Assembly (NCBI RefSeq): GCF_000341225.1
Contig: NZ_ANAC01000006.1
Coordinates: 1 to 64,000 of the forward strand
Direction of reading: 5' to 3'
Source: Nocardiopsis alba DSM 43377
GTDB lineage: Bacteria > Actinomycetota > Actinomycetes > Streptosporangiales > Streptosporangiaceae
DNA: 64,000 nucleotides
The notes under the pieces are model-generated. The model was not told the DNA's origin. It ran no database searches and worked only from the letters and a program-made list of their open reading frames with translations. Positions 1 to 9,469 of this stretch are shown here, piece after piece. The translations under genes and the position numbers were made by a program. Each line of letters begins with the position of its first letter. Within the stretch, counting starts at the first letter, position 1.

Positions 1-89
1 CCCTCGTCCACGATCCTCGTCAGGACGGCGCGCTCGTCGTCGGACAGCGGGGTGTCGCGATGGGCGGTGTAGTAGAGGCCGACGCTCAT
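1..89 (-). CDS. hypothetical protein, 5' end only
   Basis: Reading leftward from an ATG at 89, the frame is open to the window edge and begins MSVGLYYTAHRDTPLSD. The upstream stretch reads GGGAAGGGA before the ATG, a usable ribosome binding site. Only 29 residues are visible and I do not recognise the family. It is divergent from the aldehyde dehydrogenase gene that starts at 251. Confidence 0.5.
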   Translation of the reverse strand, partial: MSVGLYYTAHRDTPLSDDERAVLTRIVDE

Positions 90-237
90 CCTGTGGGTCC
101 CTTCCCGGGTCGTGGACGGCCATCATGCCGCCGAGCACCGACGATCCGGCCTCGGAGACCGGCCACTACTCCACTGTGGCCAAGAGCGGGCCCTCGTTTG
201 GCAAGGGTGGACAAGGCGGACCGGCCTGAGCGGCGGT

Positions 238-243
238 TAGCGT
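238..243 (+). promoter_or_regulatory. putative -10 box, leaderless start of the aldehyde dehydrogenase gene
   Basis: TAGCGT fits the actinobacterial TANNNT -10 element and ends 7 nt before the ATG at 251. No Shine-Dalgarno sequence precedes that ATG. The spacing is what a leaderless mRNA would need. No convincing -35 box is visible. Confidence 0.35.
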
Positions 244-250
244 CGCCGAC

Positions 251-1675
251 ATGACCACGCACCCGTTCTGGCTGGCCGGCACCGCCGCGACCGGCGACAC
301 CGAGATGACCGTTCTCAACCCCTACACCGGCGAGGCCGCGGGCACCGTCTCCGTGCCCACCCCGGAGCAGGTCGAGGAGGCCGTGGCCGCCGCCCACGCG
401 GTCGCCGCCGAGGCCGCGGCCCTGCCCGCGCACGTGCGGGCCTCCGCCTTGGACCACATCCAGCGGCGGATCGGCGAACGCGCCGAGGAGATCGCCCAGG
501 TGATCACCGCCGAGAGCGGCAAGCCCATCAAGTGGGCCCGCGCCGAAGCCGGTCGCGCCGTGTCGGTCTTCCGCTGGGCCGCCGAGGAGGCCCGCCGGGA
601 CAGTGGAGAGCTCCAGCGTCTGGACACCGACGCCGGCGGCGTCGGCCGCATGGCCCTGATCCGGCGCGTGCCCAAGGGCCCGATCCTGGGCATCTCGCCG
701 TTCAACTTCCCGATCAACCTGGTCGCGCACAAGATCGCCCCCGCCATCGCCGTGGGCGCCCCCATCATCCTCAAGCCGGCGCCCGCCACCCCGATGACCG
801 CGCTCATCCTCGGCGAGATCATCGCCGAGACCGACCTGCCCCGCGGCATGGTCTCGGTGCTGCCCATGCCCAACGAGTCGGCCGCCTCCCTGATCGTCGA
901 CGAGCGGCTGCCCGTGGTCTCCTTCACCGGCGGCGCCTTCGGCTGGGAGATCCAGCGACGCGCCCCGCACAAGCACGTCACCCTCGAACTGGGCGGTAAC
1001 GCCGCCGCCGTGGTGCTGGACGACGCCGACCTGGAGCACGCCGCCAAGCGCATCGCGCTGTTCGGCAACAACCAGGCCGGGCAGGTGTGCATCGGCGTAC
1101 AGCGCGTCGTGGTCACCGACGCCGTCCACGACGACTTCGTGGCGCGCCTGGTCGCCGAGGTGGAGACGCTCGGGACCGGCGACCCCGCCGACCCCAAGAC
1201 CGACGTCGGCCCGCTGATCGACGAGGCCTCCGCCGAGCGGGTCGTCTCCTGGGTCGAGGAGGCGGTCGCCGGAGGCGCCCGAGTGCTCACCGGAGGCGTC
1301 CGCGGCGGGGTGACCGTCGCCCCCACCGTCGTGGCCGACGCCCCCGCCGACGCCAAGGTGGTGCGTCAGGAGGTCTTCGGGCCGGTCCTGGTCGTCCAGC
1401 GCGTCGCCGACACCGACGCCGCCTTCGCCGCCGTCAACGACAGCGACTACGGCCTCCAGGCCGGGGTGTTCACCCGCGACCTGCCCACCGCCTTCCGGGC
1501 CCACCGCGAGCTGGAGGTGGGCGGCGTGGTCATCGGCGACGTGCCGACCTTCCGCGCCGACCAGATGCCCTACGGCGGCGTCAAGGGTTCGGGCGTGGGC
1601 AAGGAGGGCGTGCGCTCCGCGATGACCGACCTCACCGACGAGCGCGTCATGGTCCTCACCGGTATCGACCTGTAG
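251..1675 (+). CDS. NAD(P)-dependent aldehyde dehydrogenase
   Basis: A cytosolic 474-residue enzyme of the aldehyde dehydrogenase superfamily, which oxidises an aldehyde to its acid with NAD(P)+. The family hallmarks are in order: SPFNFPINL around residue 154 (oxyanion Asn), TLELGGN around 246 (general base Glu) and GQVCIG with the catalytic Cys near residue 280. The C-terminal part has the usual EVFGPV and PYGGVKGSG motifs. Length is normal for the family. The substrate cannot be read from the sequence; no pathway partner lies next to it. It is followed by a convergent serine protease gene. Confidence 0.9.
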   Translation: MTTHPFWLAGTAATGDTEMTVLNPYTGEAAGTVSVPTPEQVEEAVAAAHAVAAEAAALPAHVRASALDHIQRRIGERAEEIAQVITAESGKPIKWARAEAGRAVSVFRWAAEEARRDSGELQRLDTDAGGVGRMALIRRVPKGPILGISPFNFPINLVAHKIAPAIAVGAPIILKPAPATPMTALILGEIIAETDLPRGMVSVLPMPNESAASLIVDERLPVVSFTGGAFGWEIQRRAPHKHVTLELGGNAAAVVLDDADLEHAAKRIALFGNNQAGQVCIGVQRVVVTDAVHDDFVARLVAEVETLGTGDPADPKTDVGPLIDEASAERVVSWVEEAVAGGARVLTGGVRGGVTVAPTVVADAPADAKVVRQEVFGPVLVVQRVADTDAAFAAVNDSDYGLQAGVFTRDLPTAFRAHRELEVGGVVIGDVPTFRADQMPYGGVKGSGVGKEGVRSAMTDLTDERVMVLTGIDL

Positions 1676-1774
1676 GGGCGGTCCGGCCCGAGGGGCGGAC
1701 GACGAACGGTCGGCGGTCACCCGGGAGAACGGGTGGCCGCCGGCCGTGTTCGCGAGGTTCGAGAGGAGGGCGGT

Positions 1775-2854
1775 TCAGACCCCGCTCGCGTGCTCGAACA
1801 GTTGCCGGGCCTCGGCTCCCAACCGGGGACCGTACTGGGTGTTGCGGTCGTCGGCGTACTTGAAGCTCACCACCGAGGAGATGGTGCCCTGCCCGGTGGC
1901 CGGGTCGAAGTCGGAGAACCAGGGGCCGCCGCTGGAGCCCTGCGTCATCGTGCAGCGCACGCCGTTGGCGGTGGTGCCGCCGGTGTCCGGAACGGTCCGG
2001 CCCGAGCAGTAGTGCAGCGAGCTGCCGTCGAACGGGGAGGCCGAGGGGTAGCCGAAGGTGTACACCTGGACCCCCTGCCGGGCGCGCTCGTCGGTCCAGG
2101 TGTCGAAGGAGATCCGCTGCGCGCCGACCTCGTCCTGCACCGCGGTGGAACCGTTCTTGTTCAGCACGACCATCGCGAAGTCGTAGCTGTCGTCGGCCTT
2201 GTCGGCCCACCGCGGCGGGACCATCAGGTCACGGGCGGTGTACTTGCCGTAGGGGCTCTCCCCGTCGGCGTAGCCGGGCACGAAGGTCCAGTTGCGGGCC
2301 CAGGATCCGCGGCCGTCCTTGGCGCAGTGGCCGGCGGTGACCAGCGTGCTCTTGTTGGCCGAGTCCACCACCGAGGCCGAACACGTGAAGTCGCGTCCGT
2401 CCATGGTCAGGTACACCTTGCCGGTGGTGCGGGTGACCAGACCGCCGTCGTTCCAGCGCTCGCCGTCGCTGTCGGGGCGGGAGGCCTGCGGTTCGGTCTC
2501 GGTGGCTCCGCTCGGAGAGGCCAGGTCGAGGGTGGAGTCGAGCAGGCTGGTGATCGGCTGGGCCGACGCCATCCGCTCGCTGGTCCAGTAGTCGAGGACG
2601 CGGGTGTTCTGGGCCTCGGTGAGGGCCCCGGTCTGGTGGGCGACCCCGTCCACACGAGTGGCGGCGGCCTGGGGGGAACGGGCCGGATCGTCGGAGGGGT
2701 CCGAGGATTCGGTCGGGGTTTCGGACGAGGTGTAGAGGGCCTGTGTGACGGCCGATGCGGGCTCGGGGAGCCGGTCGATCATCGCCAGCCCCCCGAGGGC
2801 CACCGCGGCCGCGGCCAACGGGGCGAGGATCTTGTATGTGGTGGACGAGGTCAT
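1775..2854 (-). CDS. secreted V8-like trypsin-fold serine protease
   Basis: A 359-residue exported endopeptidase. Residues 1-35 form a signal peptide (Ala/Leu-rich core ending PEPASA), followed by a Ser/Pro-rich propeptide-like stretch to about residue 135. The chymotrypsin-fold domain carries the triad: His176 in TAGHC, Asp225 in YDFAM and Ser308 in GSSGGPW. The layout resembles glutamyl endopeptidase-like enzymes of actinomycetes. I chose the ATG at 2854; a GTG at 2860 is in frame, but GGAAAG is better placed for the ATG. The gene is monocistronic and convergent with the aldehyde dehydrogenase. Cleavage specificity is unknown. Confidence 0.88.
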   Translation of the reverse strand: MTSSTTYKILAPLAAAAVALGGLAMIDRLPEPASAVTQALYTSSETPTESSDPSDDPARSPQAAATRVDGVAHQTGALTEAQNTRVLDYWTSERMASAQPITSLLDSTLDLASPSGATETEPQASRPDSDGERWNDGGLVTRTTGKVYLTMDGRDFTCSASVVDSANKSTLVTAGHCAKDGRGSWARNWTFVPGYADGESPYGKYTARDLMVPPRWADKADDSYDFAMVVLNKNGSTAVQDEVGAQRISFDTWTDERARQGVQVYTFGYPSASPFDGSSLHYCSGRTVPDTGGTTANGVRCTMTQGSSGGPWFSDFDPATGQGTISSVVSFKYADDRNTQYGPRLGAEARQLFEHASGV

Positions 2855-3076
2855 GCCCACGATCTTTCCATACCCGGAGTAACCCTTTAGCTACTTCGGG
2901 TTTGTGTCGCAGGTTTTTCGGGCACCCGAGTGTCCGGTTTTGGCCCGGCCGTGTTCGTTCTGGCTCTTCTCTTGAACGAGCGCCCCTCGAGGTGGTTGAG
3001 GTGGGAAGGGCAGGTACCCCGTCACCCCCTGTGGTGACCGGTGCACGGTCTCCTACAACAACCCCAGGGGGTGCGA

Positions 3077-3120
3077 CGGCCGCCCACCCTCCTATCTCAC
3101 CGCAGGGGGTGGGGTGGCCG
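3077..3120 (-). terminator. hairpin terminator of the CocE-type hydrolase gene
   Basis: CGGCCGCCCACCC at 3077-3089 pairs with GGGTGGGGTGGCCG at 3107-3120, apart from a one-base bulge. It lies 10 nt past the stop codon of the minus-strand gene ending at 3130. Confidence 0.5.
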
Positions 3121-3129
3121 AAGCGAACA

Positions 3130-4767
3130 CTAAAGAGACAGGGGAATGGAGACGCGGGTGGGGTTCTCCTCGGGGGAGGTCACCTCGACGCGGTGGCCGA
3201 CGGTGCTCTCGGAGAGGTAGCGGGCGTCGCGGCTGTCGACCACGACCGCCAGCCGGTGTCCGGCGGGGACGTCCCACACCACCGACGACAGTTCGGTCTC
3301 CACCGTCACGGGGGTGCCGGGGGTGCCGTCGCGCAGGGTGTAGGGGGCGTGGCTCAGCAGCGAGCCCACTCCCCGGGAGTCGATCGCGTACAGGTACACG
3401 AACACCGACTGGTCCACGGCGGTCGGGGTGAACGTGAACGTCACCTCGGGGGTGCCGGCGACCCGGGCGCCGTCCGGATAGGCGGGGCTGGTCCACACGG
3501 CCGCCCGGTACCGGTCCACGGTGGGCAGCAGGACCCCGGTGGGCACGTCGAAGAACTGCTGGAGCGCGCCCGACAGGATCACCGTCCCGCTGCGCGCGGT
3601 CGTGCCGATCCCGGTCCGGAAGTCGTAGTCCCAGCCGGTCGCCGGTTCCGTCTCCATGGCGCCGGAGCTCTGCCAGCGCAGCCAGTCCTTGCTCGGTTCC
3701 CCGAGGTAGTACTCGTCGGTCCCGGTGGTCACCGAGGCCCAGTCGGGGTGCGAGGTCCATCCGCCGCGGCCGTTGTTGGGCTTGACGCGCACGGGGTCCT
3801 CGGAGCCGATCCCGTTGTCCTCGCCCTTGAGGTGGTGGTCGAACCAGCGGGCCAGGTCCTCCCAGACCTCGTTGGGCAGCCCCACGGCGCCGAAGGCCTC
3901 GGGGGTGGCGTGGTCTCCGGGGGTGAGCATCAGCCGCTTGGGGCCCGAGAGCCGTTCGTAGAAGTCGGTGATGTGCCCGACCGGGAACATCCCGTCGTTC
4001 CAGCCGTGCGCGATCATCACGGCGGTCCCGTTCTCGTTGATCCGGTCCACCTTGGTGGCGGCGGAACGGTCCGGGGACAGGTCGAGGGCGGGCTGGATGT
4101 TGCCGCGCCGGTATTCGCGTTCGATCTCCTCCAAAGCCGCTCCGGGGCGCCCGAGCAGGTTGCCGGCCAGGAGCAGGAGTTCGGCGGACTGCACGTCGAC
4201 GGTCTCGCCGGGGTAGAGGGAGGCGCCCAGGTCGGCCCAGCCGCTCATGGAGGCGACCGCTCCGATCCGGTCGTCCTCGGCGGCGGTCAGCAGACTGATG
4301 CCGCCGCCGTAGGAGATGCCGGCCATGCCGATCCGCTCGGGGTCGGCCTCGGTGTGCTCCAGGGCCCAGTCGATGACGGCGCTCGCGTCGGCGCGGTCCT
4401 CGGGGCCGGCGACCTCGATGCCGCCCTCGGAGTCCCAGAAGCCCCGGGAGGTGTAGGCGACCACCTGGTAGCCGGACTCCTCTGCCAGCTTCTTGGCGGC
4501 GCCGACGTAGAGGATGTGCGGGGTGCCCCAGGCGGAGGGCATGACCAGGAGCGGGTGCGGGCCCTCGACACCGGTCGGGGTGATGACCTTGGCCCTCAGT
4601 TCGGTGCCGCCGTGGCCGGCGATGGTCTCGTAGGTGATGGTGGAGCCCACGCTCTGGGCGGCGGCGGGGGCCGGGGACAGGAACGCGGCGACGAGTACGG
4701 TCGTCACCGCCAGGGCGAGTACACGGGGGAGCGTGCCGACGCGGGCACGGGTTCTGACGGGGATCAT
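3130..4767 (-). CDS. secreted CocE/NonD-family alpha/beta hydrolase
   Basis: A 545-residue exported serine hydrolase related to X-Pro dipeptidyl-peptidases and cocaine esterase. An N-terminal signal peptide (residues 1-37, ending APAAAQS) precedes the alpha/beta-hydrolase domain. The nucleophile is Ser152 in GISYGGG; the likely acid and base are the Asp of HGWNDGMFP and the His of TPGDHAT. The C-terminal third is the jelly-roll domain typical of CocE/NonD proteins. The ATG at 4767 was chosen because it begins the signal peptide and has GAGG upstream; an in-frame start at 4824 would add 19 non-hydrophobic residues. Substrate (peptide or ester) is unknown. Confidence 0.85.
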   Translation of the reverse strand: MIPVRTRARVGTLPRVLALAVTTVLVAAFLSPAPAAAQSVGSTITYETIAGHGGTELRAKVITPTGVEGPHPLLVMPSAWGTPHILYVGAAKKLAEESGYQVVAYTSRGFWDSEGGIEVAGPEDRADASAVIDWALEHTEADPERIGMAGISYGGGISLLTAAEDDRIGAVASMSGWADLGASLYPGETVDVQSAELLLLAGNLLGRPGAALEEIEREYRRGNIQPALDLSPDRSAATKVDRINENGTAVMIAHGWNDGMFPVGHITDFYERLSGPKRLMLTPGDHATPEAFGAVGLPNEVWEDLARWFDHHLKGEDNGIGSEDPVRVKPNNGRGGWTSHPDWASVTTGTDEYYLGEPSKDWLRWQSSGAMETEPATGWDYDFRTGIGTTARSGTVILSGALQQFFDVPTGVLLPTVDRYRAAVWTSPAYPDGARVAGTPEVTFTFTPTAVDQSVFVYLYAIDSRGVGSLLSHAPYTLRDGTPGTPVTVETELSSVVWDVPAGHRLAVVVDSRDARYLSESTVGHRVEVTSPEENPTRVSIPLSL

Positions 4768-4876
4768 GGCGAAACCTCGTTCGGGGCGGGGGAGAGGTTC
4801 CGATGGGTCGTCGCGCCTCACCATCGGGGGGAGGGCCGGCGTTCGGTCGGACCGGCCGTGTTCGGCGTCTCACTTT

Positions 4877-4898
4877 ACTGTGAGGTAACTTACTCAGT
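4877..4898. promoter_or_regulatory. imperfect palindrome between CocE-type gene and dxr, operator candidate
   Basis: An unusually AT-rich stretch holds ACTGTGAGG and, in inverse order, TTACTCAGT, forming a 22-bp imperfect palindrome. TAACTT (4886-4891) and AAGTTA (4903-4908) form a second, overlapping inverted repeat. It sits 110 bp upstream of the hydrolase start and resembles TetR-type operators, but no regulator gene is adjacent. Confidence 0.35.
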
Positions 4899-5014
4899 GG
4901 TCAAGTTAAGCGATACGCGCCCGCCTGTAAACCTCCCGTGACGCCACGATGTCGCCCGGGTCGAGGAACCCCGAAGCACGGCGGAGCCCCGTGCCGGTGG
5001 GCGACAATGGGACG

Positions 5015-6244
5015 GTGCGAGAAGAACAGCAGCGAACAGTAGTGATCCTCGGGTCCACCGGATCCATCGGGACCCAGGCCATCGACATCGTCCTGCGCAA
5101 CCCCGGACGTTTCCGGGTGGTGGGGCTGGCCGCGGGCGGCGGACGCGTGGATCTGCTCGCCGAGCAGGCGGCACGGCTCGGCGTCGAGCGGGTGGCGGTG
5201 GCCGACCCCGAACGGGCGGCCGAGCTCGCCCGTCCGCTGAAGGAGCGGGGGGCCTCACCGGAGGTGCTGACCGGGGCCGAGGGCGTGGCCGAGCTGGCCG
5301 GCTCCCCCTGCGACGTCGTCCTCAACGGGATCACCGGGGCCCTGGGACTGGAGTCCACCCTCGCCACGCTGCGCGCCGGGACCACCCTGGCCCTGGCGAA
5401 CAAGGAGTCCCTCATCATCGGCGGCCCGCTGGTGCGCGACCTGGCCGCCCCCGGGCAGATCGTCCCGGTCGACTCCGAGCACTACGCCCTCGCCCAGTGC
5501 TTCCCGTATCTGCCCGAGGGCGAGCTGGCCAGCCCGGCCCAGGGGCTGGTGCACGCCCGCCGCGACGAGGTGCGTCGTCTCGTCATCACCGCCAGCGGCG
5601 GCCCCTTCCGCGGCCGTAAGCGAGAGGACCTGGCCGAGGTCACCCCGGCCGAGGCGCTCGACCATCCGACCTGGAGTATGGGCCCGGTCATCACCGTCAA
5701 CTCCGCGACCCTGGTCAACAAGGGTCTGGAGGTCATCGAGGCCAGCCTGCTGTTCGACATCCCCTTCGAGCGGATCGACGTGGTCGTCCACCCCCAATCG
5801 ATCGTCCACTCCATGGTCGAGTACGTGGACGGCACCACCCTGGCCAAGGCCAGCCCGCCGAGCATGATGATCCCGATCTCCTACGGCCTCGGCGCGCCCG
5901 AACGGGTGCCGGACGCCGCCCCGGGCATGGACTGGACCAAGGCCCAGAGCTGGACCTTCGAGCCCCTGGACGAGGAGGCCTTCCCCGCCGTGCGGATCGC
6001 CGCCGAGGTCGGCGCCGAGGGCGGCACCGCCCCGGCCGTCTACAACGCGGCCAACGAAGAGGCCGTCGACGCCTTTCTCGGTGGAAGGCTCGCGTTCCCG
6101 GCGATCATGGACACCGTCTCCCAGGTAGTCTCTGAACACCAGCGGACGGACCGCCCGGGAGCCTCGACCCTGACCCTGGACGACGTGTACGCCGCCGACA
6201 CCTGGGCCCGAACCCGCGCGCGCGAGCTGCTGGCGCGCGGCTGA
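5015..6244 (+). CDS. dxr: 1-deoxy-D-xylulose 5-phosphate reductoisomerase
   Basis: Dxr catalyses the NADPH-dependent rearrangement and reduction of DXP to 2-C-methyl-D-erythritol 4-phosphate, the committed step of MEP isoprenoid synthesis in the cytosol. The sequence shows the NADPH loop GSTGSIGTQAI at the N-terminus, NKESLI, VDSEH and ASGGPF (metal and substrate binding) and VHPQSIVHSMVEY. The GTG at 5015 gives 409 residues, close to the family norm, and GACAAT lies 6 nt before it, compatible with a leaderless message. Upstream in-frame starts at 4949 and 4991 are possible. It heads the conserved dxr-rip1-ispG block; the next gene starts 28 nt downstream. Confidence 0.95.
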   Translation: MREEQQRTVVILGSTGSIGTQAIDIVLRNPGRFRVVGLAAGGGRVDLLAEQAARLGVERVAVADPERAAELARPLKERGASPEVLTGAEGVAELAGSPCDVVLNGITGALGLESTLATLRAGTTLALANKESLIIGGPLVRDLAAPGQIVPVDSEHYALAQCFPYLPEGELASPAQGLVHARRDEVRRLVITASGGPFRGRKREDLAEVTPAEALDHPTWSMGPVITVNSATLVNKGLEVIEASLLFDIPFERIDVVVHPQSIVHSMVEYVDGTTLAKASPPSMMIPISYGLGAPERVPDAAPGMDWTKAQSWTFEPLDEEAFPAVRIAAEVGAEGGTAPAVYNAANEEAVDAFLGGRLAFPAIMDTVSQVVSEHQRTDRPGASTLTLDDVYAADTWARTRARELLARG

Positions 6245-6272
6245 GGACCGATTCTGGCTTGAGGAGAGATAC

Positions 6273-7631
6273 ATGGTCGTGCTGCTGACCGTGGTCGGGA
6301 TCATCCTGCTCGTCCTGGGACTGCTGCTCTCGATCGCCTGGCACGAACTCGGCCACATGGCCACGGCCAAGATGTTCGGCATCAAGTGCACCGAGTTCAT
6401 GGTCGGCTTCGGCAAGACCCTGTGGTCGACGAAGCGCGGCGAGACCGAGTACGGCGTCAAGGCGGTGCCGTTGGGCGGTTTCGTGCGGATGGTGGGCATG
6501 CTCCCGCCGTCCCGTCGCGAGGCGGATCAGAGCGCGAAGAAGATGTCCCGGTGGCGGGCCATGGCCGAGGACGCCCGTGAGGCCTCCTACGTCGAGTTGA
6601 GCCCCGAGGACGAGGACCGGCAGTTCTATCAGCGCTCACCCTGGAAGCGTCTGATCGTCATGTTCGCCGGTCCCGCGATGAACCTGATCCTGGGCGTCGC
6701 CCTGCTGGGCGTGCTCTTCATGGGCATCGGCGTCTACAAGGACACCACCGAGATCGGCCTGGTCACCGAGTGTGTGGCTCCCATGGGCAGTACCGCCACC
6801 GAGTGCACCGACGACCTGCCGCCGACCCCGTCGGCGGAGGCGGGGCTGCTGCCCGGCGACGTGATCGTCTCCGTGGGCGGCACCGAGACCCCCGAGTGGG
6901 TCGACGCCAACCGGGAGATCCGGGCGGCCGACGGCCCGACCGAGTTCGGTGTCGAGCGGGACGGGGAGCGTTTCACCACCACCGTCGACATCATCCAGAG
7001 CGAACTGCCCGCCCGTGACGCCCAGGGCGATTTCATCTACGAGACCGATGAGAAGGGCGACCACGTCTACGACGAGCAGGGCCGTCGTGTCCTGGAGAGC
7101 GAGACGGTCGGCTTCCTGGGCATCGTCTTCGCCAAGGAGCGGGAGACCCTCACGGTCGCCGAGTCCGCCTCCGAGACGGGCGACATGCTGGTCAACGTCG
7201 GCCAGGCGATCATCGCCCTGCCGAGCAAGGTGCCCGAGGTGTTCGGCGCCGCCTTCCTGGGGGAACAGCGCACCGAGGACTCACCGGTCGGGATCGTCGG
7301 CATCTCCCGCATCGGCGGCGAGATCATGTCGCAGGGGCTGCCGGTCGCGGACACCGCCGCGCTGATGATCAGCATCCTGGCGGGCGTCAACCTCTTCCTG
7401 TTCGCCTTCAACCTGGTGCCGATCCTGCCGCTGGACGGCGGGCACATGGCCGGGGCGATCTGGGAGTCGATCAAGCGCGGGGCCGCGCGCCTGTTCCGAC
7501 GCCCCGACCCGGGGCCGGTGGACATCGCGATGCTCACCCCCGTGGCCTATGTGGTGGTGGCCTGCTTCCTGGTGTTCAGCGTCATCCTGCTCGTGGCCGA
7601 TCTGTTCAACCCGGTCCTGTTGTTCGGCTGA
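6273..7631 (+). CDS. rseP: RseP/Rip1-family site-2 intramembrane zinc metalloprotease
   Basis: A 452-residue M50 protease that, in this family, cleaves membrane anti-sigma factors or other transmembrane substrates. The zinc motif HELGH is at residues 24-28 inside the first membrane helix. A PDZ-like domain follows (about 170-260; motif [16 protein letters not shown]). The C-terminal helix carries [12 protein letters not shown] with the third zinc ligand Asp. The start has a clear GAGGAGA ribosome binding site. Position between dxr and ispG matches Rip1 (Rv2869c) of M. tuberculosis. A strong hairpin follows at 7657, so ispG probably has its own promoter. Confidence 0.93.
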   Translation: MVVLLTVVGIILLVLGLLLSIAWHELGHMATAKMFGIKCTEFMVGFGKTLWSTKRGETEYGVKAVPLGGFVRMVGMLPPSRREADQSAKKMSRWRAMAEDAREASYVELSPEDEDRQFYQRSPWKRLIVMFAGPAMNLILGVALLGVLFMGIGVYKDTTEIGLVTECVAPMGSTATECTDDLPPTPSAEAGLLPGDVIVSVGGTETPEWVDANREIRAADGPTEFGVERDGERFTTTVDIIQSELPARDAQGDFIYETDEKGDHVYDEQGRRVLESETVGFLGIVFAKERETLTVAESASETGDMLVNVGQAIIALPSKVPEVFGAAFLGEQRTEDSPVGIVGISRIGGEIMSQGLPVADTAALMISILAGVNLFLFAFNLVPILPLDGGHMAGAIWESIKRGAARLFRRPDPGPVDIAMLTPVAYVVVACFLVFSVILLVADLFNPVLLFG

Positions 7632-7656
7632 TCGATCCGGCCGGGCCGAAAGACCA

Positions 7657-7687
7657 CCGAGGGGCACGGAACATCCGTGCCCCTCGG
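7657..7687 (+). terminator. 14-bp perfect hairpin downstream of rseP
   Basis: CCGAGGGGCACGGA at 7657-7670 is followed by the loop ACA and its exact complement at 7674-7687, 25 nt past the rseP stop. There is no long T-run, as is common in high-GC actinobacteria. The 7688-7932 stretch up to ispG holds no gene I can support; GTAACCT near 7775 may be a -10 element. Confidence 0.75.
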
Positions 7688-7932
7688 CGCGTCTCGGGGC
7701 GGATACGGGGGTGAACAGGGGACGAACCGGTGTGAGTGCCGCCACGAGGGGCGGAGCGGTGCTTCGGAGGCGGGTAACCTTGGGTGCGCGTTCCGGGAAC
7801 GACGGCACGGCCCATCGGCCGACCGAACGGTGCACCCGAACGCGGAGCCGGCGCCGCTTCGGCGCCCCTCGCTCCCACGAACCGCGACATCAAGTGCCGC
7901 CCCCCTCCGGCGGCAGACGAGGTGAATCAAGC

Positions 7933-9087
7933 GTGACCGTCGATCTCGGTATCCCCGCAACTCCGCCGCGCCCGCTGGCGACCCGGCGCAAGACGCGGCA
8001 GATCATGGTCGGGAACGTTCCCGTGGGCGGTGACGCCCCGGTGTCCGTGCAGTCGATGACGACGACCCGCACCTCCGACATCAACGCGACCCTCCAGCAG
8101 ATCGCCGAGCTCACGGCCACGGGGTGTCAGATCGTCCGGGTGGCCGTGCCCACCAACGACGACGCCGACGCGCTGCCGATCATCGCGAAGAAGTCGCAGA
8201 TCCCGGTGATCGCCGACATCCACTTCCAGCCCAAGTACGTGTTCGCGGCCATCGAGGCCGGTTGCGCGGCCGTGCGCGTCAACCCGGGCAACATCAAGAA
8301 GTTCGACGACAAGGTCGCCGAGATCGCCAAGGCCGCGGGTGAGGCGGGCACCCCGATCCGGATCGGCGTCAACGCCGGTTCGCTCGACAAGCGTCTGCTG
8401 GCCAAGTACGGCAAGGCCACCCCCGAGGCGCTGGTGGAGTCCGCGCTGTGGGAGTGCTCGCTGTTCGAGGAGCACGGCTTCCGGGACATCAAGATCTCGG
8501 TCAAGCACAACGACCCGGTCGTGATGGTCAACGCCTACCGTCTGCTGTCGCAGGCCTGCGACTACCCGCTGCACCTGGGCGTCACCGAGGCGGGCCCGGC
8601 CTTCCAGGGCACGATCAAGTCCTCGGTGGCCTTCGGCGCCCTGCTCTCGGAGGGCATCGGCGACACCATCCGCGTCTCCCTGTCGGCCCCGCCGGCGGAG
8701 GAGGTCAAGGTCGGCGCCCAGATCCTGGAGTCGCTGGGCATGCGCGAGCGCGGCCTGGAGATCGTCTCCTGCCCGAGCTGCGGCCGCGCCCAGGTGGACG
8801 TCTACACGCTCGCCGAGGAGGTCACCGCCGGTCTGGAGGGCCTGGAGGTGCCGCTGCGCGTGGCCGTCATGGGTTGCGTCGTCAACGGCCCCGGTGAGGC
8901 GCGTGACGCCGACCTGGGTGTGGCCTCGGGTAACGGCAAGGGTCAGATCTTCGTCAAGGGCGAGGTCATCAAGACCGTGCCCGAGTCCAAGATCGTCGAG
9001 ACCCTCATCGAGGAGGCCATGCGCATCGCCGAGGAGATGGGCGAGGCCGGGGCCGAGGGTGAGCCCAGTGTCTCGGTGACCGGTTGA
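7933..9087 (+). CDS. ispG: 4-hydroxy-3-methylbut-2-enyl diphosphate synthase (flavodoxin type)
   Basis: IspG (GcpE) is a [4Fe-4S] enzyme that reductively opens MEcPP to HMBPP, the penultimate MEP step. The protein starts with a short tail, then [15 protein letters not shown] and [12 protein letters not shown], the TIM-barrel signature. The cluster ligands are CPSCGR plus the Cys of [12 protein letters not shown] near the C-terminus. The GTG at 7933 is preceded by ACGAGGTGA and gives 384 residues, the normal actinobacterial length. The frame stays open further upstream, but that part is not family sequence. A strong terminator follows at 9121. Confidence 0.96.
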   Translation: MTVDLGIPATPPRPLATRRKTRQIMVGNVPVGGDAPVSVQSMTTTRTSDINATLQQIAELTATGCQIVRVAVPTNDDADALPIIAKKSQIPVIADIHFQPKYVFAAIEAGCAAVRVNPGNIKKFDDKVAEIAKAAGEAGTPIRIGVNAGSLDKRLLAKYGKATPEALVESALWECSLFEEHGFRDIKISVKHNDPVVMVNAYRLLSQACDYPLHLGVTEAGPAFQGTIKSSVAFGALLSEGIGDTIRVSLSAPPAEEVKVGAQILESLGMRERGLEIVSCPSCGRAQVDVYTLAEEVTAGLEGLEVPLRVAVMGCVVNGPGEARDADLGVASGNGKGQIFVKGEVIKTVPESKIVETLIEEAMRIAEEMGEAGAEGEPSVSVTG

Positions 9088-9120
9088 TCCCACGCTCGGC
9101 CCCGCGGGGATCGAGCGTTC

Positions 9121-9158
9121 GTGAGGGGGAGTACGGCGTGGGCCGTGCTCCCCCTCAC
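9121..9158 (+). terminator. 16-bp hairpin terminator of ispG
   Basis: GTGAGGGGGAGTACGG at 9121-9136 pairs with CCGTGCTCCCCCTCAC at 9143-9158 (one T-G wobble), with a 6-nt loop, 34 nt past the ispG stop. Confidence 0.8.
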
Positions 9159-9365
9159 TCGTTTCCGGGGGAGGGAACAGCCCGCCGACGGTGGCGCTTA
9201 CAGGTGCCGGTGGGTGTCGAGTGATGTCGTCGCAGGTCAGAAAAGCGCTGTTACCCAGGGTATCCATCTGTGGCAAGTGTCACGTTCGGTGACGTTTTCT
9301 TGCGTGGATACGCACGAACAAGGCGACTGAACACGACAAACGCAACGAATGTGGGTCATGTTACT

Positions 9366-9390
9366 CAGGCAACAGCATTAATGTTGCCTG
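9366..9390. promoter_or_regulatory. 9-bp perfect inverted repeat upstream of the permease gene
   Basis: CAGGCAACA (9366-9374) and TGTTGCCTG (9382-9390) flank the 7-nt spacer GCATTAA, about 80 bp before the permease start. The whole 9160-9469 interval is gene-free and AT-richer than its surroundings. It also holds TACCCAGGGTA and a GTCAC/GTGAC pair, so it looks like a regulated promoter region. Whether the repeat binds a protein or folds in RNA cannot be told. Confidence 0.45.
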
Positions 9391-9469
9391 GGGCACATTT
9401 GGGATTCCGTTGGTCTGATGCGGCGTTATCCCCTCCGTGTCCACCCGCAGAACATCGAGGAGTCGATTC

